A stretch of 64,000 nucleotides of DNA from Phycisphaerales bacterium (GCA_947459215.1 CANHCQ010000003.1:62001-126000); one strand, 5' to 3'; positions 6,237 to 16,113 are shown, numbered from the stretch's first letter. The notes: generated from the letters alone by a model not told the origin. Made by a program: numbers and translations.

Positions 6237-8606
6237 TCACGGACACGTCAGGGCGTTGTACCCATCGGAGAAGAGGACGAAGTCGGTGTCGTCTGTGACG
6301 CCGTCGCCGTTGATGTCGCCGCCGAAGGTGACGAGCTGCTCGTAGTACCCGGCGAAGATCACAAAGTCGGTGTCATCGACGCTGTTGTCGTTGTTGAGGT
6401 CGGCGGGGCAGGGGCCGGGAACGACGGTGAACGAGTACGACGCGTTGCCGCCGTCCTGGCCGTTGCCGCTGGGGAGCGATGAAGCGACGTTGGTTGCGAT
6501 TTCGCCGTCGAGGACCTTCGTGGTGGCGACGCTGGTCGGAGCGCCAGTGACGTTGACGGCGTAAGTCGCCTGGCTGAGGCGTGAGTCAAAGCCGAGCGTC
6601 GCGGTCAGTGTTCCGGGGTTCCACGCGTAGGTGAAGCTGATCGGCGAGCCGTTGCGGAGCACCTGGAAGTTCGAGGCCGAGACGTTCATGTTGTCGCTGA
6701 ATGTGACGGCCACGCTGCTTGGAGCGGTGCGGAACTCGCTGCTGGCGCCGGGCAGCGGCGCGGTATCGAGGACCACGGGCGGGCCCTGGATGTAGGACTC
6801 TGCGGTCTTGCCGTAGTTGAGAATCCAGTTGTTCGGGTCGAGCGTGAAGCTGGTGGCCGGCGCGGGGATCGAGCGGACGAACCAGCTTGTCGCGGCCAGG
6901 GGCTGCACGCGACGCGTCACGGTTCCGGCGCTCGTGCCGATCGCGGCGTCGATCGGGGTCGTGAAGACCTGATAGGTCGGCACGGACGACTGCCGGATGT
7001 GGAAGCGGGCGTAGTTCTTGCCATTGACGCTGAAGGTCTGGGAGCCGCTCACGTAGGTCGGAGCGCCGCCGTTGTAGACCCACTCGTTGAAGAACGTGGT
7101 GAGATCACGTCCGCTGACCGACTCGCAGAGCGTCTCGACCTGCGCCGTGGTGATCGCCGAGCCGGCGTACTGGGAGCGGATGTTGGCGAGGATGTTCCAG
7201 AACGTGGCGTCGCCGACCTGACCACGGAGCATGTGCCAGACCCAGCCGGACTTGTCGTAAGTGAGATCGCCGTCGAAGAGCCGGTTGACGCTGTTGGTCG
7301 CGTAGTTGTACACCGTGCCGCCGACCGCAGCCGCGGCGGGCTTGCGGACGTTCATCGCGGCCTGCAGCGCGGCGGCCCCGGTCGAGCCGGGCTTGCGTTC
7401 TTCCCAGATTGCCTCGGAGTAGGACGCCAAGCCTTCGTTGAACCAGATGTCGTTCCAGTAGCGGCAGGTGACGTGATCGCCCCACCACTGATGGCCGAGT
7501 TCGTGCGCCGTGATCGAGGTGATGAAGACACCCTGACCGGTCATGGTCTGATGCTCCATGCCGCCGCTGAACGGGAACTGGTACATCCCGTAGCCTTCGC
7601 TCGCGAACGGATAGACGCCGAAGACGGGCTGGAAGGCGTCCATCATCGGGAGCACCTGCAACCAGTTGTTCCGGTTGGCGACTGTGTCGCTGGTCGGATA
7701 CAGGTACATCTTGAAGTTGAAGTTGACCGGCGTGCCGCCACCGGGGGGCGTCCACGAATACGGCGTCGTGATCACGTTGTAATTCGTAGCGCTGAAGCAC
7801 GCGAGGTACGTGCTCATCGGGATGTTGCTCTGGTACCGCCACTTCTTGCGGCCGTCCGGCAGCGTGTCCACGCCCTGGAACACGCCGTTGGACACTCCCG
7901 TCAGGTTGCTCGGCGTCGTCAACGCGAACGTCCAGGTCGCCTTGTCGATGTTGTCGCCGGGCTGCTGGACGTTGCCGTCCTTGCAGGGCCACCAGGTCGC
8001 TGCGTAGTACGGCTGGCTGAGCGTGCTCACGACGGGCACGCCGTTCTGCGTTGTGAAGGTGATCGACCCGAAACCGACGTTCACCGCGGTGCCCGCGTAG
8101 GTGATCTTGATGGTCAGGGTTTCTCCGGCGAGATAGGTGCGGTTGAGAGTGATCGTCCGCGCGTAGTTGCCCGCGGGCGGGCTGGGCGGAATGGCGACGC
8201 TCACGCCGTTCACGAGCACGCTGCTCACGGTGTAGTTGTTTCGCAGCATGAAGGTGAACTGGCTGATGTTGTTCACCGCCTGGAGCGTGATGGTGTTGCT
8301 GCCGCTGATGTTGCTGGTCGCGGGGTCGATGGCGATGTCGAGGTTGTTGTTGATGACGTCGGTGTCGCCGAGGGCCTCGCGATCCTCGAAGACGTTGTCG
8401 TCTGGGTTCCACCCCGGGCCTTCCCCGGTGGGGCTGCCGCCGTCCAGGAAACGCTGCCGCATCATCTCGGCCTTGCCGCAGCCCTTGTGCGTGACGCCGT
8501 CGCAGCCGGTCTCGGCATGGACGTGCACCGGCTCCCCGGCGCGGGCGAGCGAGAGACCGACAGCAAGCCCGGCGAGCGCGGGAAGCGCGAGAACAAAGCG
8601 TGGCAT
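6237..8606 (-). CDS. Secreted M1-family (gluzincin) aminopeptidase with C-terminal dockerin-like module
   Basis: A 789-residue exported zinc metallopeptidase. Signal peptide MPRFVLALPALAGLAVGLSLARA; an N-terminal Cys/His cluster (GCDGVTHKGCGK, about 33-45); an M1 N-terminal beta domain; GGMEHQTM in the exopeptidase (GAMEN) position; HELGHQWW with a downstream NEGLASYSE, giving HExxH plus the third ligand Glu. After the catalytic part come a Big-like beta domain and a terminal pair of EF-hand-like repeats (CPADLNNDNSVDDTDF ... DINGDGVTDDTDF ... TCP) bracketed by cysteines, a dockerin-like module common in Phycisphaerales secreted proteins. The ATG at 8606 has an excellent GAGGAGG site 9 bases upstream. 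A paralogue lies at 12401-14788. Confidence 0.9.
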   Translation of the reverse strand: MPRFVLALPALAGLAVGLSLARAGEPVHVHAETGCDGVTHKGCGKAEMMRQRFLDGGSPTGEGPGWNPDDNVFEDREALGDTDVINNNLDIAIDPATSNISGSNTITLQAVNNISQFTFMLRNNYTVSSVLVNGVSVAIPPSPPAGNYARTITLNRTYLAGETLTIKITYAGTAVNVGFGSITFTTQNGVPVVSTLSQPYYAATWWPCKDGNVQQPGDNIDKATWTFALTTPSNLTGVSNGVFQGVDTLPDGRKKWRYQSNIPMSTYLACFSATNYNVITTPYSWTPPGGGTPVNFNFKMYLYPTSDTVANRNNWLQVLPMMDAFQPVFGVYPFASEGYGMYQFPFSGGMEHQTMTGQGVFITSITAHELGHQWWGDHVTCRYWNDIWFNEGLASYSEAIWEERKPGSTGAAALQAAMNVRKPAAAAVGGTVYNYATNSVNRLFDGDLTYDKSGWVWHMLRGQVGDATFWNILANIRSQYAGSAITTAQVETLCESVSGRDLTTFFNEWVYNGGAPTYVSGSQTFSVNGKNYARFHIRQSSVPTYQVFTTPIDAAIGTSAGTVTRRVQPLAATSWFVRSIPAPATSFTLDPNNWILNYGKTAESYIQGPPVVLDTAPLPGASSEFRTAPSSVAVTFSDNMNVSASNFQVLRNGSPISFTYAWNPGTLTATLGFDSRLSQATYAVNVTGAPTSVATTKVLDGEIATNVASSLPSGNGQDGGNASYSFTVVPGPCPADLNNDNSVDDTDFVIFAGYYEQLVTFGGDINGDGVTDDTDFVLFSDGYNALTCP

Positions 8607-8758
8607 CAGAGCAATCCTCCTCGAAAGGCTGTACGGCCTCGACAAACGATACCGCACGCGGCAGTCGATGGCCGCACGAAATCGGTTCTCGGAACCACAA
8701 ATCACATGATTCCCAGCGGCTTCCACAGCCAGACCCCGCAGAAACCCCGACCGATTCG

Positions 8759-9958
8759 TCACGCTGAACGCAATCGGTCCAGCCGCCGAATCGCCTCGTC
8801 GATCGTCGCCGCCTTCTTGCAGTACGCAAACCGCACCAGCGACCGCCCGTGTTCCTGGTTCTCGTAGAACACGCTGGGAGGGATCGCTGCGACGCCGAAC
8901 CGCTCGATCAGGGCGGTGCACAACGCTCGGTCACCGGACACCCCGAGCCGACTGCTCACGTCACTGTGGTCGGCCATGATGAAGTACGTCCCCTCGGCGT
9001 CGTACACCCGGAAGCCGAGTTCGCGCAGGGCCGACGACAGTACATCGCGATTGCGGCGGAACAGCTCGACATATTCCCGCACCGCCGAGCCCGGGTTGGC
9101 GATGATCGCGGCGGCCCCGTGCTGCAAGGGCGTCGCCGTCGCGAAGGTCAGGAACTGATGCGCGGCCCGCACCCCTGCCGTGAGCGCCGGCGGAGCGATC
9201 GCCCACCCGATCTTCCAGCCTGTCAGGCTGAAGCTCTTCCCCACGCTCGAGAGCGTGACGGTGCGATCGAACATCCCCGGCAGAGAGGCCAGCGATACGT
9301 GCTCAGCGCCGTATGTCAGATGCTCGTAAACCTCGTCGGTGATGGCCAGTACCTTCAGATCGCGGCACAGCCCGGCGATGAGTTCCAGTTCGGCTCGCGT
9401 GAAGACTTTCCCGGTGGGGTTGTGCGGCGTGTTCACCAGGATCGCCCGGGTCTTGTCGGTGAAAGCCCGGCGCAGTTCCGCAGGGTCGAAGCCGAAGCCC
9501 TTCCCCCCCACTCCCACACCCACCCCAATTCCTGGCCGCAGGGTGACGAACCGCGGGGTCGCCCCCGCCATCGCGACGCAGGCCCGGTAGCTGTCGTAGA
9601 ACGGCTCGAAGAGGATCACTTCGTCGCCTGGATTGATCAGGCCGAGGAACGTCGCGGCGATCGCCTCGGTGCAGCCGCTGGTGATGGTGACGTGAGCATC
9701 GGGGTCCACGGGGACGCCGGTGCGTCTCGAGAAGGCCCCCGCCACGGCTTGGTTCAGCTTCGGCACACCCGACATTCGGGCGTACTGGGCTTCTCCGGCG
9801 TCGATGGCGGACTTTGCCGCAGCCTTGGCCGCTTCGGGGCCGTCGAAATCCGGGAACCCCTGGGCGAGATTCACCGCCCCGTGCTTGTTGGCCAGAGCGG
9901 TCATCTCGGTGAAGATGGTGGTTCCGAAGGGCTGGAGGCGGGCGGCGACTCGGGTCAT
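8759..9958 (-). CDS. PLP-dependent class I/II aminotransferase (kynurenine/methionine aminotransferase-like)
   Basis: A 399-residue fold-type I aminotransferase. NLAQGFPDFDGP near the N-terminus and ITSGCTEAIAATFLGL are typical of the KAT/YbdL branch acting on methionine, glutamine or aromatic amino acids. NTPHNPTGKVF, ITDEVYEHL and SVGKSFSLTGWKIGW (Schiff-base Lys) complete the PLP site; the C-terminal VRFAYCKK supplies the carboxylate-binding Arg. A Gly/Val-rich stretch (GIGVGVGVGGKG, nt about 9495-9535) looks like a small low-complexity expansion. The ATG at 9958 precedes the conserved TRVAARLQPFGTTIF start. Exact substrate unknown. Confidence 0.85.
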   Translation of the reverse strand: MTRVAARLQPFGTTIFTEMTALANKHGAVNLAQGFPDFDGPEAAKAAAKSAIDAGEAQYARMSGVPKLNQAVAGAFSRRTGVPVDPDAHVTITSGCTEAIAATFLGLINPGDEVILFEPFYDSYRACVAMAGATPRFVTLRPGIGVGVGVGGKGFGFDPAELRRAFTDKTRAILVNTPHNPTGKVFTRAELELIAGLCRDLKVLAITDEVYEHLTYGAEHVSLASLPGMFDRTVTLSSVGKSFSLTGWKIGWAIAPPALTAGVRAAHQFLTFATATPLQHGAAAIIANPGSAVREYVELFRRNRDVLSSALRELGFRVYDAEGTYFIMADHSDVSSRLGVSGDRALCTALIERFGVAAIPPSVFYENQEHGRSLVRFAYCKKAATIDEAIRRLDRLRSA

Positions 9959-10232
9959 GCCCAGACTGTACCGAGACTCGGTCGCCCTCCCAACCGACAG
10001 CAACCGACAGATCGCCGTCCGGCCGGTGGCGCGGCGGAATCTGCCGTTCGGGGGCTGAATCTGCGGGAAATCACCGCGATCCTCCGATAATGTTGCGCCC
10101 CTTCGTGTCGGGATCGACACCGCTCGCCGCGGCGTCCAAAGCCCGGCGCGATCGGACCTTGCACACGAGTGTTCACGTCCGGGGAAACCGGGCGTCCAAC
10201 GGATTCAGTTTCTCATTTACGGAGCATCGGAC

Positions 10233-10904
10233 ATGGAAGGGTTCTTCACGTTCAAGCGCGTTCTTACCGCGGGTATCCTCGCCGCCGGCCTTGCCCTCAG
10301 CATGGGCATGGGCGGGTGCAGCAACAACAAGCAGGCCGCGGCCGATGCCGAGCAGGAGTCGGCTGAGCTGCGTCAGAAGAACGCGCAGCTGGAGCAGTCG
10401 CTGCGTGAGCGCGATGCGACGATTGCGGAGCTGCAGCGGAACCAGACCCAGCAGGTGCAGCCCGCGCCGACGAACGATTTCGCTGCGGGCGGCTCGCCGC
10501 GCGGCGCCCGCACGGGCGACTTCGGCAGCGACGTCGGCGTCGACCAGACCCGCGAGGGCACGCGTCTGACGATCGCAGGCGATGTGCTCTTTGCCTCGGG
10601 CCAAACGTCGCTCAAGGACAGCGCCAAGAAGACCCTTGACAAGGTCGCCAGCGAGCTCAAGAGCAGCCGCTACAACCAGTACAGCATCCGCGTCGACGGC
10701 TACACCGACAGCGATCCGATCCGCAAGAGCAAGTGGGCGAGCAACGAAGCCCTTTCCGAAGCCCGTGCGACCACTGTCGAGAAGTACCTCGCTTCCAAGG
10801 GCGTCAGCTCGTCGCGCATCTCGGCCGTTGGCCGCGGCTCGGCGAATCCCAAGTCGACCAAGGCAGCCAGCCGCCGCGTCGAGATCTTCATTCTGGATCG
10901 CTGA
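10233..10904 (+). CDS. OmpA/Pal-type peptidoglycan-binding lipoprotein
   Basis: A 223-residue lipoprotein: signal peptide with lipobox GMGGC (Cys about 29), a predicted coiled coil (AEQESAELRQKNAQLEQSL, about 36-70), and a C-terminal OmpA-like domain. The domain shows DVLFASGQTSLKDSAKKTL, VDGYTDSDPIRKSKWASNEALSEARATTV and the end SRRVEIFILDR. It should tether the outer membrane or cell envelope to peptidoglycan, like Pal. The start is ATG 10233. A strong terminator follows the gene, consistent with a highly expressed single-gene unit. It is not beside tol genes, so I leave the symbol empty. Confidence 0.88.
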   Translation: MEGFFTFKRVLTAGILAAGLALSMGMGGCSNNKQAAADAEQESAELRQKNAQLEQSLRERDATIAELQRNQTQQVQPAPTNDFAAGGSPRGARTGDFGSDVGVDQTREGTRLTIAGDVLFASGQTSLKDSAKKTLDKVASELKSSRYNQYSIRVDGYTDSDPIRKSKWASNEALSEARATTVEKYLASKGVSSSRISAVGRGSANPKSTKAASRRVEIFILDR

Positions 10905-11255
10905 ATCAACAGCGGCTTGTCCTGATTTTCTCTACACGTTTTCTGTGCAAGGCCCGTGGAAACACGGGCCTTGTTGTTTTTTGGATTGCATTACAGCGTG
11001 ACGTGCCTCAGTCAGATCCGCCATCTGCGGGTACTCCGCAGCGTGAATGTGAACTTTGTTGACCGGCTGAAGGCCGGTCTCACTGAATCCGTGCGAATTT
11101 CGGTGTGGCGGCGAATCCGATCGGTCGGTCGAAGCGGAGTCACTGCACCTCCGCCGCCGTGCGTTCGGGATGGGCGTGTGGGGGATTCGCAGAGATAGCG
11201 GCAGATGCTCGCGGCGTGTTGCTGCTGGGCTGTTGCCGCGCCCACGGAGTCGCCT
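10905..11255. other. Intergenic region with terminator and small hairpin
   Basis: About 350 bp between the OmpA-type gene and the fasciclin gene. It holds the terminator at 10948-10981 and a second 7-bp hairpin (GACCGGC/GCCGGTC, 11061-11079). The rest should include the fasciclin gene promoter; I see no convincing coding sequence. Confidence 0.5.
10948..10981 (+). terminator. Rho-independent terminator after the OmpA-type gene
   Basis: An 11-bp perfect stem CAAGGCCCGTG / CACGGGCCTTG (10948-10958 with 10963-10973), GAAA tetraloop, then TTGTTTTTT. A textbook strong terminator. Confidence 0.92.
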
Positions 11256-12233
11256 ATGAAACGTTTCATGTTCCCCGCTCTTCTCGTCACGTCGATTGCC
11301 GGCCTCGCTTTCGCCGGAGACTGCGGCAAGCAGTCGTCCTGCACCGACGGCTCCAAGTCGGAGAGCAACGTCAAGATCAGCAAGGCCTCGTACAAGGGCG
11401 ACAAGGACAAGGCCGCCAAGCAGGACATCGTCGACACCGCTGTCGGCGTGGGCAATTTCAAGACGCTGGCCGCCGCTCTGCAGGCCGCCGGCCTGGTTGA
11501 GACGCTGAAGGGCAAGGGCCCGTTCACGGTCTTCGCGCCGACCGATGCCGCCTTCGAGAAGCTCGGCACCGCGACGATCACCGAACTGCTGAAGCCTGAG
11601 AACAAGGCGAAGCTCGCCGGGATCCTGACCTATCACGTCGTCCCGGGCCGCGTGCTCGCGAAGGACGTCAGCACCATGGGCGTCGCGACGGTGAATGGCC
11701 AGCGTGTCGATCTCGTCGTCAAGGACGGCAAGGTGACCATCGACAACGCCAACGTCACCGCCACCGACGTGCTCGCCAGCAACGGCGTCATCCATGTCAT
11801 CGACACCGTGATCCTCCCCAACGACCAGACCATCGTCGGCACCGCCGTCGCCAACGGGAAGTTCACCACGCTCGCCAAGCTGCTGCAGGCGGCCGACCTC
11901 GTGGACACCCTCAACGGCAGCGGGCCGTTCACGGTCTTCGCCCCGACCGATGAGGCCTTCGCCAAGCTCGACAAGGCGACTGTCGAGAGCCTGCTGAAGC
12001 CGGAGAACAAGAGCAAGCTTCAGGAAGTGCTGAAGTACCACGTCGTCAGCGGCCGCGTCTTCAGCGACGCCGCGCTCAAGGCCGGTCACGCCAAGACGCT
12101 GCAGGGCGAGAGCGTGACGATCAAGGTCGAGCAGGGCAGCGCCAAGATCGACAACGCGAAGCTGATCGCCACCGACATCGACACGACCAACGGCGTCATC
12201 CACGTGGTTGACACCGTGCTCATGCCGAAGTGA
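11256..12233 (+). CDS. Secreted protein with two fasciclin (FAS1) domains
   Basis: A 325-residue exported protein. Signal peptide [20 protein letters not shown], a short Cys/Lys-rich linker, then two homologous FAS1 domains. FAS1-1 (about 60-190) contains [25 protein letters not shown] and [16 protein letters not shown]1-2 (about 195-325) contains [25 protein letters not shown] and [16 protein letters not shown]1 domains mediate adhesion or cell-surface interactions; in bacteria the role is usually unknown. The two domains are about equally similar, consistent with internal duplication. The ATG at 11256 fits the signal peptide; an upstream in-frame start would place a Cys-rich stretch before it. 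Confidence 0.9.
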   Translation: MKRFMFPALLVTSIAGLAFAGDCGKQSSCTDGSKSESNVKISKASYKGDKDKAAKQDIVDTAVGVGNFKTLAAALQAAGLVETLKGKGPFTVFAPTDAAFEKLGTATITELLKPENKAKLAGILTYHVVPGRVLAKDVSTMGVATVNGQRVDLVVKDGKVTIDNANVTATDVLASNGVIHVIDTVILPNDQTIVGTAVANGKFTTLAKLLQAADLVDTLNGSGPFTVFAPTDEAFAKLDKATVESLLKPENKSKLQEVLKYHVVSGRVFSDAALKAGHAKTLQGESVTIKVEQGSAKIDNAKLIATDIDTTNGVIHVVDTVLMPK

Positions 12234-12288
12234 TCCCGCGTCTCTCGCGCACGAGACTTTCCCGCGACCAGCACGAGAGAAACCACTG

Positions 12289-12323
12289 CCACGCCGCTCC
12301 TTCCGGGGCGGCGTGGTTTTTTT
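12289..12323 (+). terminator. Rho-independent terminator after the fasciclin gene
   Basis: Stem CCACGCCGC / GCGGCGTGG (12289-12297 with 12308-12316), extended by GU pairs, followed by seven T. It lies in a convergent gap, so it may also limit read-through from the opposite gene. Confidence 0.88.
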
Positions 12324-12400
12324 CTGCCTCATCATCGTGGAAACGACGCCCATCGCGGCACGGGGCGGAGCGGCCCCACGCACGACAAAGAACGTGTCGG

Positions 12401-14788
12401 TTACGGGCACATCAATGCGTTGTAGGCGTCGGCAAACAGCACGAAGTCCGAGTCGTCGGTCTGGCCATCGCCGGTGAAGTCCGCCGCCATGGTCACCAGT
12501 TCATTGTACGCGGCGGCGAACAGAACAAAGTCGGCGTCATCGACCATCGCGTCAGAGTTGAGATCGGCGGGACAGCTTCCGGGCTCGACAGTGAACTTCA
12601 GCAACGCGGTCGGCGACGCCGACACTCCCGCGACGCCGTCGCCGCTGGGGAAGCTCGAGGCGAGAGCCGGATCCGCAACATCGCCGTCGAGCAACTGACT
12701 CGAGAGCGCCGACGCCGGCGGCGTGACCAATGTCACGGTGTACTGGCTCGGGCTGAGCTTGCTGGCAAAGGTCAGGGTCGCGATCTGGGTCGGGGCGTTG
12801 TAGGAAAACGCGAAAGGCACGGGATCGCCGTTGGTGCGCGTGACCGCGACGTTTGCGCCAGACACACTCATCGCCTCGCTGAACGTCAACTGAACCGAGT
12901 TGGGCGATGAGGCGAACACGGAGACATCGCCGGCGAGCGGAGTGGTTTCTAGGACGACGGGCGGCCCGACCAGCGGCGACTCGCCGTTGATGCCGTAGTT
13001 CAGGACCCAGCCATCGGGATCCACGAGGAAATCGCTCGCGGTCGTGGTACCGGAGTTCCGCACGAAGAAGCTCGTTCGTGCCTTGGGGACGACGGTGTGA
13101 TCAACGTTGCCCGACGGAGTCAGCAGGCGAACCTTCAGCGGCGTTGTGAACGTGGGCCATCCGGCATCTTGGATCTGGCGGATGTGCATCCGCGTCCAGT
13201 TCTTGCCGTTGAGCGTGAAGCTTTGCAGCCCCTTGGCGTAGGTGGGCGCTCCGGGGCCGTAGACCCATTCCGCGAAGAACGGCTGCAGTTTCAACCCGCT
13301 CACCTGTTCGGCGACGGCTCGGAACTCTTCGGTCGTGCTGGTCGCACCTGCGTACTGGGCCCGCCACTGACGCAGGATGTTGTAGAACACCGTGTCACCG
13401 ACCATGCCGCGGAGCATGTGGAAGACCCAGGCACCCTTGCGGTAACGCAGGTCGTAGTTGAAGAGTTCGGGGTCGTTGGTGGTGTCGAAGGCGTAGACGG
13501 TTCCGAAGACCGCCGTGGGGCGCGGCCGCAGCTGGCCCTGCATGTAGCCGCGGAGCGTGGCAAGGCCGGATGATCCGGGTCGCAGTTCGTAGTAGATGGC
13601 CTCGCAGTATGAAGCAAGGCCCTCGTTGAGCCAGAGGTCGTTCCAGGTCCGACAGGTGAGTTCATCGCCCCACCACATGTGGGCCAGTTCGTGCGCGGTG
13701 ACAACATCCCAGAACGTGCCCTGGCCGGACATGGTCTGGTGTTCCATGCCGCCGGCGAACGGGAACTGGTAGATGCCGTAGCCCTCGTCGGGGAAGGGGT
13801 ACTCGCCGAAGAGCGGTCGGAAGATATCGAGCATCGTCGAGATCTTCTCCCACTCGGCGCGGCGAGCGGGAGTGTCCCACGAGGTGTAGATGTAATACCG
13901 GAGCGGGAACGAGACGGTGCCGCCGTTGATTCCCGGCGCGGTGTAGGTCTGGTTCCAATTCGTGTACTGCGCGATGCTGAAGCACGCGAGGTAGGTCGAC
14001 ATGGGGTAGGCGCTGACCCATCGCGTGACCGATTTGCCGTTGCCCAGCGGCGTGACCGACTGCAGCGTTCCGTTCGACACGCCGGTGAGCGCGTCGGCGT
14101 GGGTGATCTCGATCTCCCAGGTTGCTTTATCGCTGTTGTCGCCGGGTGCGCCGAAGTCGCCGTCCTTGCAGGGCCACCAGGTCGCCGCGAAGTACGGCTG
14201 GCTCAGCGAGCTCACGACGGGCAACCCACCCTGTGTGTCCCAAAAGACCGACCCGAAGCCCAGGGCGCTGTGTGCCGAACCGGAATAGGGAATCGTCACC
14301 GTGAACGATTCGCCGGCGTTGTACACGCGGTCGAGGGCGACCTGCTTGCCCCAGGTTCCAACGCTCGCAGGGGCGGCGACCGCGTTGCCGCTCACGAGCA
14401 CCGGGCCGATCGTGAAGGTGTTGTTGAGCACGAACGTGAAGGTGCTGAGCCCGTCGACGAGGCTCTTCACGGTGATTGTGCTTGTGCCGGTGATTGACTG
14501 CGTGACTGGGAAGGCTTCGAGCTGCACCTTGTTGTGCAGGACGTCGGTGTCGCTCAGGGCAGATCGATCACCGAAGGCGGCCAGGGGCGGGAACGCGGCG
14601 ACCGGGGGCAGACCCATCGCGTGACGCGTCCGGGCGAGCTGCGACTTGCCGCAGCCTTCGTGACAAGCGTGTGCATCCGCTTCCGGCCCGACAACGCCGT
14701 GGCGATCCTGGGCACGAGATGCCACCGACACGGAGCATGCAAGCCCCGCGGTGACAGCCACTCGAGTAACAGCGGACCACCCTGCCAC
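12401..14788 (-). CDS. Secreted M1-family (gluzincin) aminopeptidase paralogue with dockerin-like C-terminus
   Basis: A 795-residue paralogue of the gene at 6237-8606. The export signal reads VAGWSAVTRVAVTAGLACSVSVASRA; an N-terminal Cys/His cluster (HACHEGCGK) matches the GCDGVTHKGCGK of the paralogue. Catalytic motifs: GGMEHQTMSGQGTF, HELAHMWW and NEGLASYCE. The C-terminus has a Big-like domain and CPADLNSDAMVDDADF ... DGQTDDSDF ... MCP, again a cysteine-bracketed EF-hand pair. Start choice: GTG at 14788 with GAGAGG five bases upstream. Longer versions would add about 66 residues with no signal-peptide character. The pair probably degrades exported peptides and may be anchored through the C-terminal module. 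Confidence 0.88.
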   Translation of the reverse strand: MAGWSAVTRVAVTAGLACSVSVASRAQDRHGVVGPEADAHACHEGCGKSQLARTRHAMGLPPVAAFPPLAAFGDRSALSDTDVLHNKVQLEAFPVTQSITGTSTITVKSLVDGLSTFTFVLNNTFTIGPVLVSGNAVAAPASVGTWGKQVALDRVYNAGESFTVTIPYSGSAHSALGFGSVFWDTQGGLPVVSSLSQPYFAATWWPCKDGDFGAPGDNSDKATWEIEITHADALTGVSNGTLQSVTPLGNGKSVTRWVSAYPMSTYLACFSIAQYTNWNQTYTAPGINGGTVSFPLRYYIYTSWDTPARRAEWEKISTMLDIFRPLFGEYPFPDEGYGIYQFPFAGGMEHQTMSGQGTFWDVVTAHELAHMWWGDELTCRTWNDLWLNEGLASYCEAIYYELRPGSSGLATLRGYMQGQLRPRPTAVFGTVYAFDTTNDPELFNYDLRYRKGAWVFHMLRGMVGDTVFYNILRQWRAQYAGATSTTEEFRAVAEQVSGLKLQPFFAEWVYGPGAPTYAKGLQSFTLNGKNWTRMHIRQIQDAGWPTFTTPLKVRLLTPSGNVDHTVVPKARTSFFVRNSGTTTASDFLVDPDGWVLNYGINGESPLVGPPVVLETTPLAGDVSVFASSPNSVQLTFSEAMSVSGANVAVTRTNGDPVPFAFSYNAPTQIATLTFASKLSPSQYTVTLVTPPASALSSQLLDGDVADPALASSFPSGDGVAGVSASPTALLKFTVEPGSCPADLNSDAMVDDADFVLFAAAYNELVTMAADFTGDGQTDDSDFVLFADAYNALMCP

Positions 14789-15057
14789 GCGTACCTCTCG
14801 GCTCCTCAAAACGAACAGCCACGCCAACTGTACGAAGTCGGCATTCCCCTCCACGGATCCTTCGCCGAACGACTCATATGTGGTGCACAAACGCACGGAT
14901 TGCACGCGCATTCCGCGCAGGGCCCGAAAATACGGCCCGAAGCGCCGTCGGAAGCCCCGGTTTGGGGAACAGACCACCCCCAACACATCCCGGACGAAGC
15001 CGCGACCGCGGCGGTGCTCATCGTCGCACGCCGCCGCTTGCTATTCTTGCAGCACCC

Positions 15058-15129
15058 GCGGGTGTAGCTCAGTGGTAGAGCGTCAGCCTTCCAAGCTGAA
15101 TGTCGAGGGTTCAAATCCCTTCGCCCGCT
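15058..15129 (+). tRNA. tRNA-Gly (TCC)
   Basis: A cloverleaf can be drawn: acceptor GCGGGTG pairs with CGCCCGC (one GU), D-arm GCTCAGTGGTAGAGC, anticodon stem-loop TCAGC-CTTCCAA-GCTGA with anticodon TCC, T-arm GAGGGTTCAAATCCCTT, discriminator U as usual for bacterial tRNA-Gly. CCA is not encoded. Confidence 0.95.
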
Positions 15130-15219
15130 TTTCGGTTGGGACGCCGGCCCTTCGACGTGGCTGGCGGGCAACTGTCGCCAAAACGCCACGATTGCTCAAC
15201 CGGGCTGATCCGCGGCTCG

Positions 15220-16110
15220 ATGTTGCGTTTCATGAACGCGCCCGACCCGATTCCGCCCTTCCACCGCCATCCCGAAGCGAATGAAGGCCAGCAGCCGCTG
15301 CCGCGGAGCATCACCCGGGTCGACAGCGGCCCGGTGCAGATCGACCGTGTGGCGGCACTCGTGCATGAGCTGGACAACCTCCTCGATGGCTCGCTGCGCT
15401 GTGTGAGCCTTGCGGTTCGCACACTGAACGCCCAGCCCGGGCAGGTCGGGCTCGGCGAGATTGACTCGGTGCGTCATCAACTGGAGACCGCTGCGAAGGC
15501 GCTTGAACGCATGGCGGGCCTGGTGCACGCGGCGATGCGAGGGCGGAGCTACACCATCGGGTCTCTGGCCACCGACAACGCGCCGACGGTCACACTTCGC
15601 GACGCGATCGAGCACGCTGCCGACGTGATGCGACTGTCGGCGCAGCAACACCATACCGCCGTGCATGTCGATGTTGAAACCGCCATCGCCGACTGCCCGG
15701 CCGGGCCGATCTACTCGGCGCTTCTCAACGGCATCAAGAACGCGGTGGAATCGGTCGCTGCCGCCGGCGGCCGTGGCACGGTCCATGTAACTTGTCGTGT
15801 CGAAGCAACATCGAGCACCCGCTCCCGCACGCCCGGCAGTTCGCAGCGCTGGGTCCGCATCAACGTCATCGATGACGGCGTTGGCATTGCGCGAGGCGTG
15901 CCGGCATCCAAGCTCTTCGACGCAGGGTTCACCACCAAGCCCGACGGCCACGGCATCGGACTGGCGCTCACACGCAGCATCCTCGAGCGGATGGGCGGCC
16001 ACGCTGAACTGTGCGCCCGCGAGGACACGAGTTCGCGCCGCCCCGGTGCCGTGCTGACCTTGCGATTCCCGGTCGTTGAGACGCTCGCCGACGAACGAAA
16101 GGTGGGCTGA
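15220..16110 (+). CDS. Sensor histidine kinase, NtrB-like
   Basis: A 296-residue soluble kinase with no membrane segment. The phospho-acceptor box is VAALVHELDNLLDGSL (His about 47). An HATPase_c domain follows: N box LLNGIKNAVESV, G1 IDDGVGIA, G2 KPDGHGIGLALTRSILERMGG. It ends 3 bp before the NtrC-type regulator, so the two are a co-transcribed pair and it should phosphorylate that regulator. The sensing region is very short, so a partner protein or cytoplasmic cue is likely. HELDN replaces the more usual HEIRNPL; the Pro is missing. Start ATG 15220 (ATG 15232 is possible). Confidence 0.85.
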   Translation: MLRFMNAPDPIPPFHRHPEANEGQQPLPRSITRVDSGPVQIDRVAALVHELDNLLDGSLRCVSLAVRTLNAQPGQVGLGEIDSVRHQLETAAKALERMAGLVHAAMRGRSYTIGSLATDNAPTVTLRDAIEHAADVMRLSAQQHHTAVHVDVETAIADCPAGPIYSALLNGIKNAVESVAAAGGRGTVHVTCRVEATSSTRSRTPGSSQRWVRINVIDDGVGIARGVPASKLFDAGFTTKPDGHGIGLALTRSILERMGGHAELCAREDTSSRRPGAVLTLRFPVVETLADERKVG

Positions 16111-16113
16111 GCC

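Noticed and set aside
6999-8867. A 622-residue plus-strand reading frame antisense to the first aminopeptidase
   Set aside because: No recognisable motif; the HExxH-containing gene on the opposite strand has signal peptide and ribosome-binding site.
9495-9535. GT-rich tract in the aminotransferase (GVGVGVGG) as an insertion element
   Set aside because: It is a short low-complexity run without inverted arms; probably ordinary slippage.
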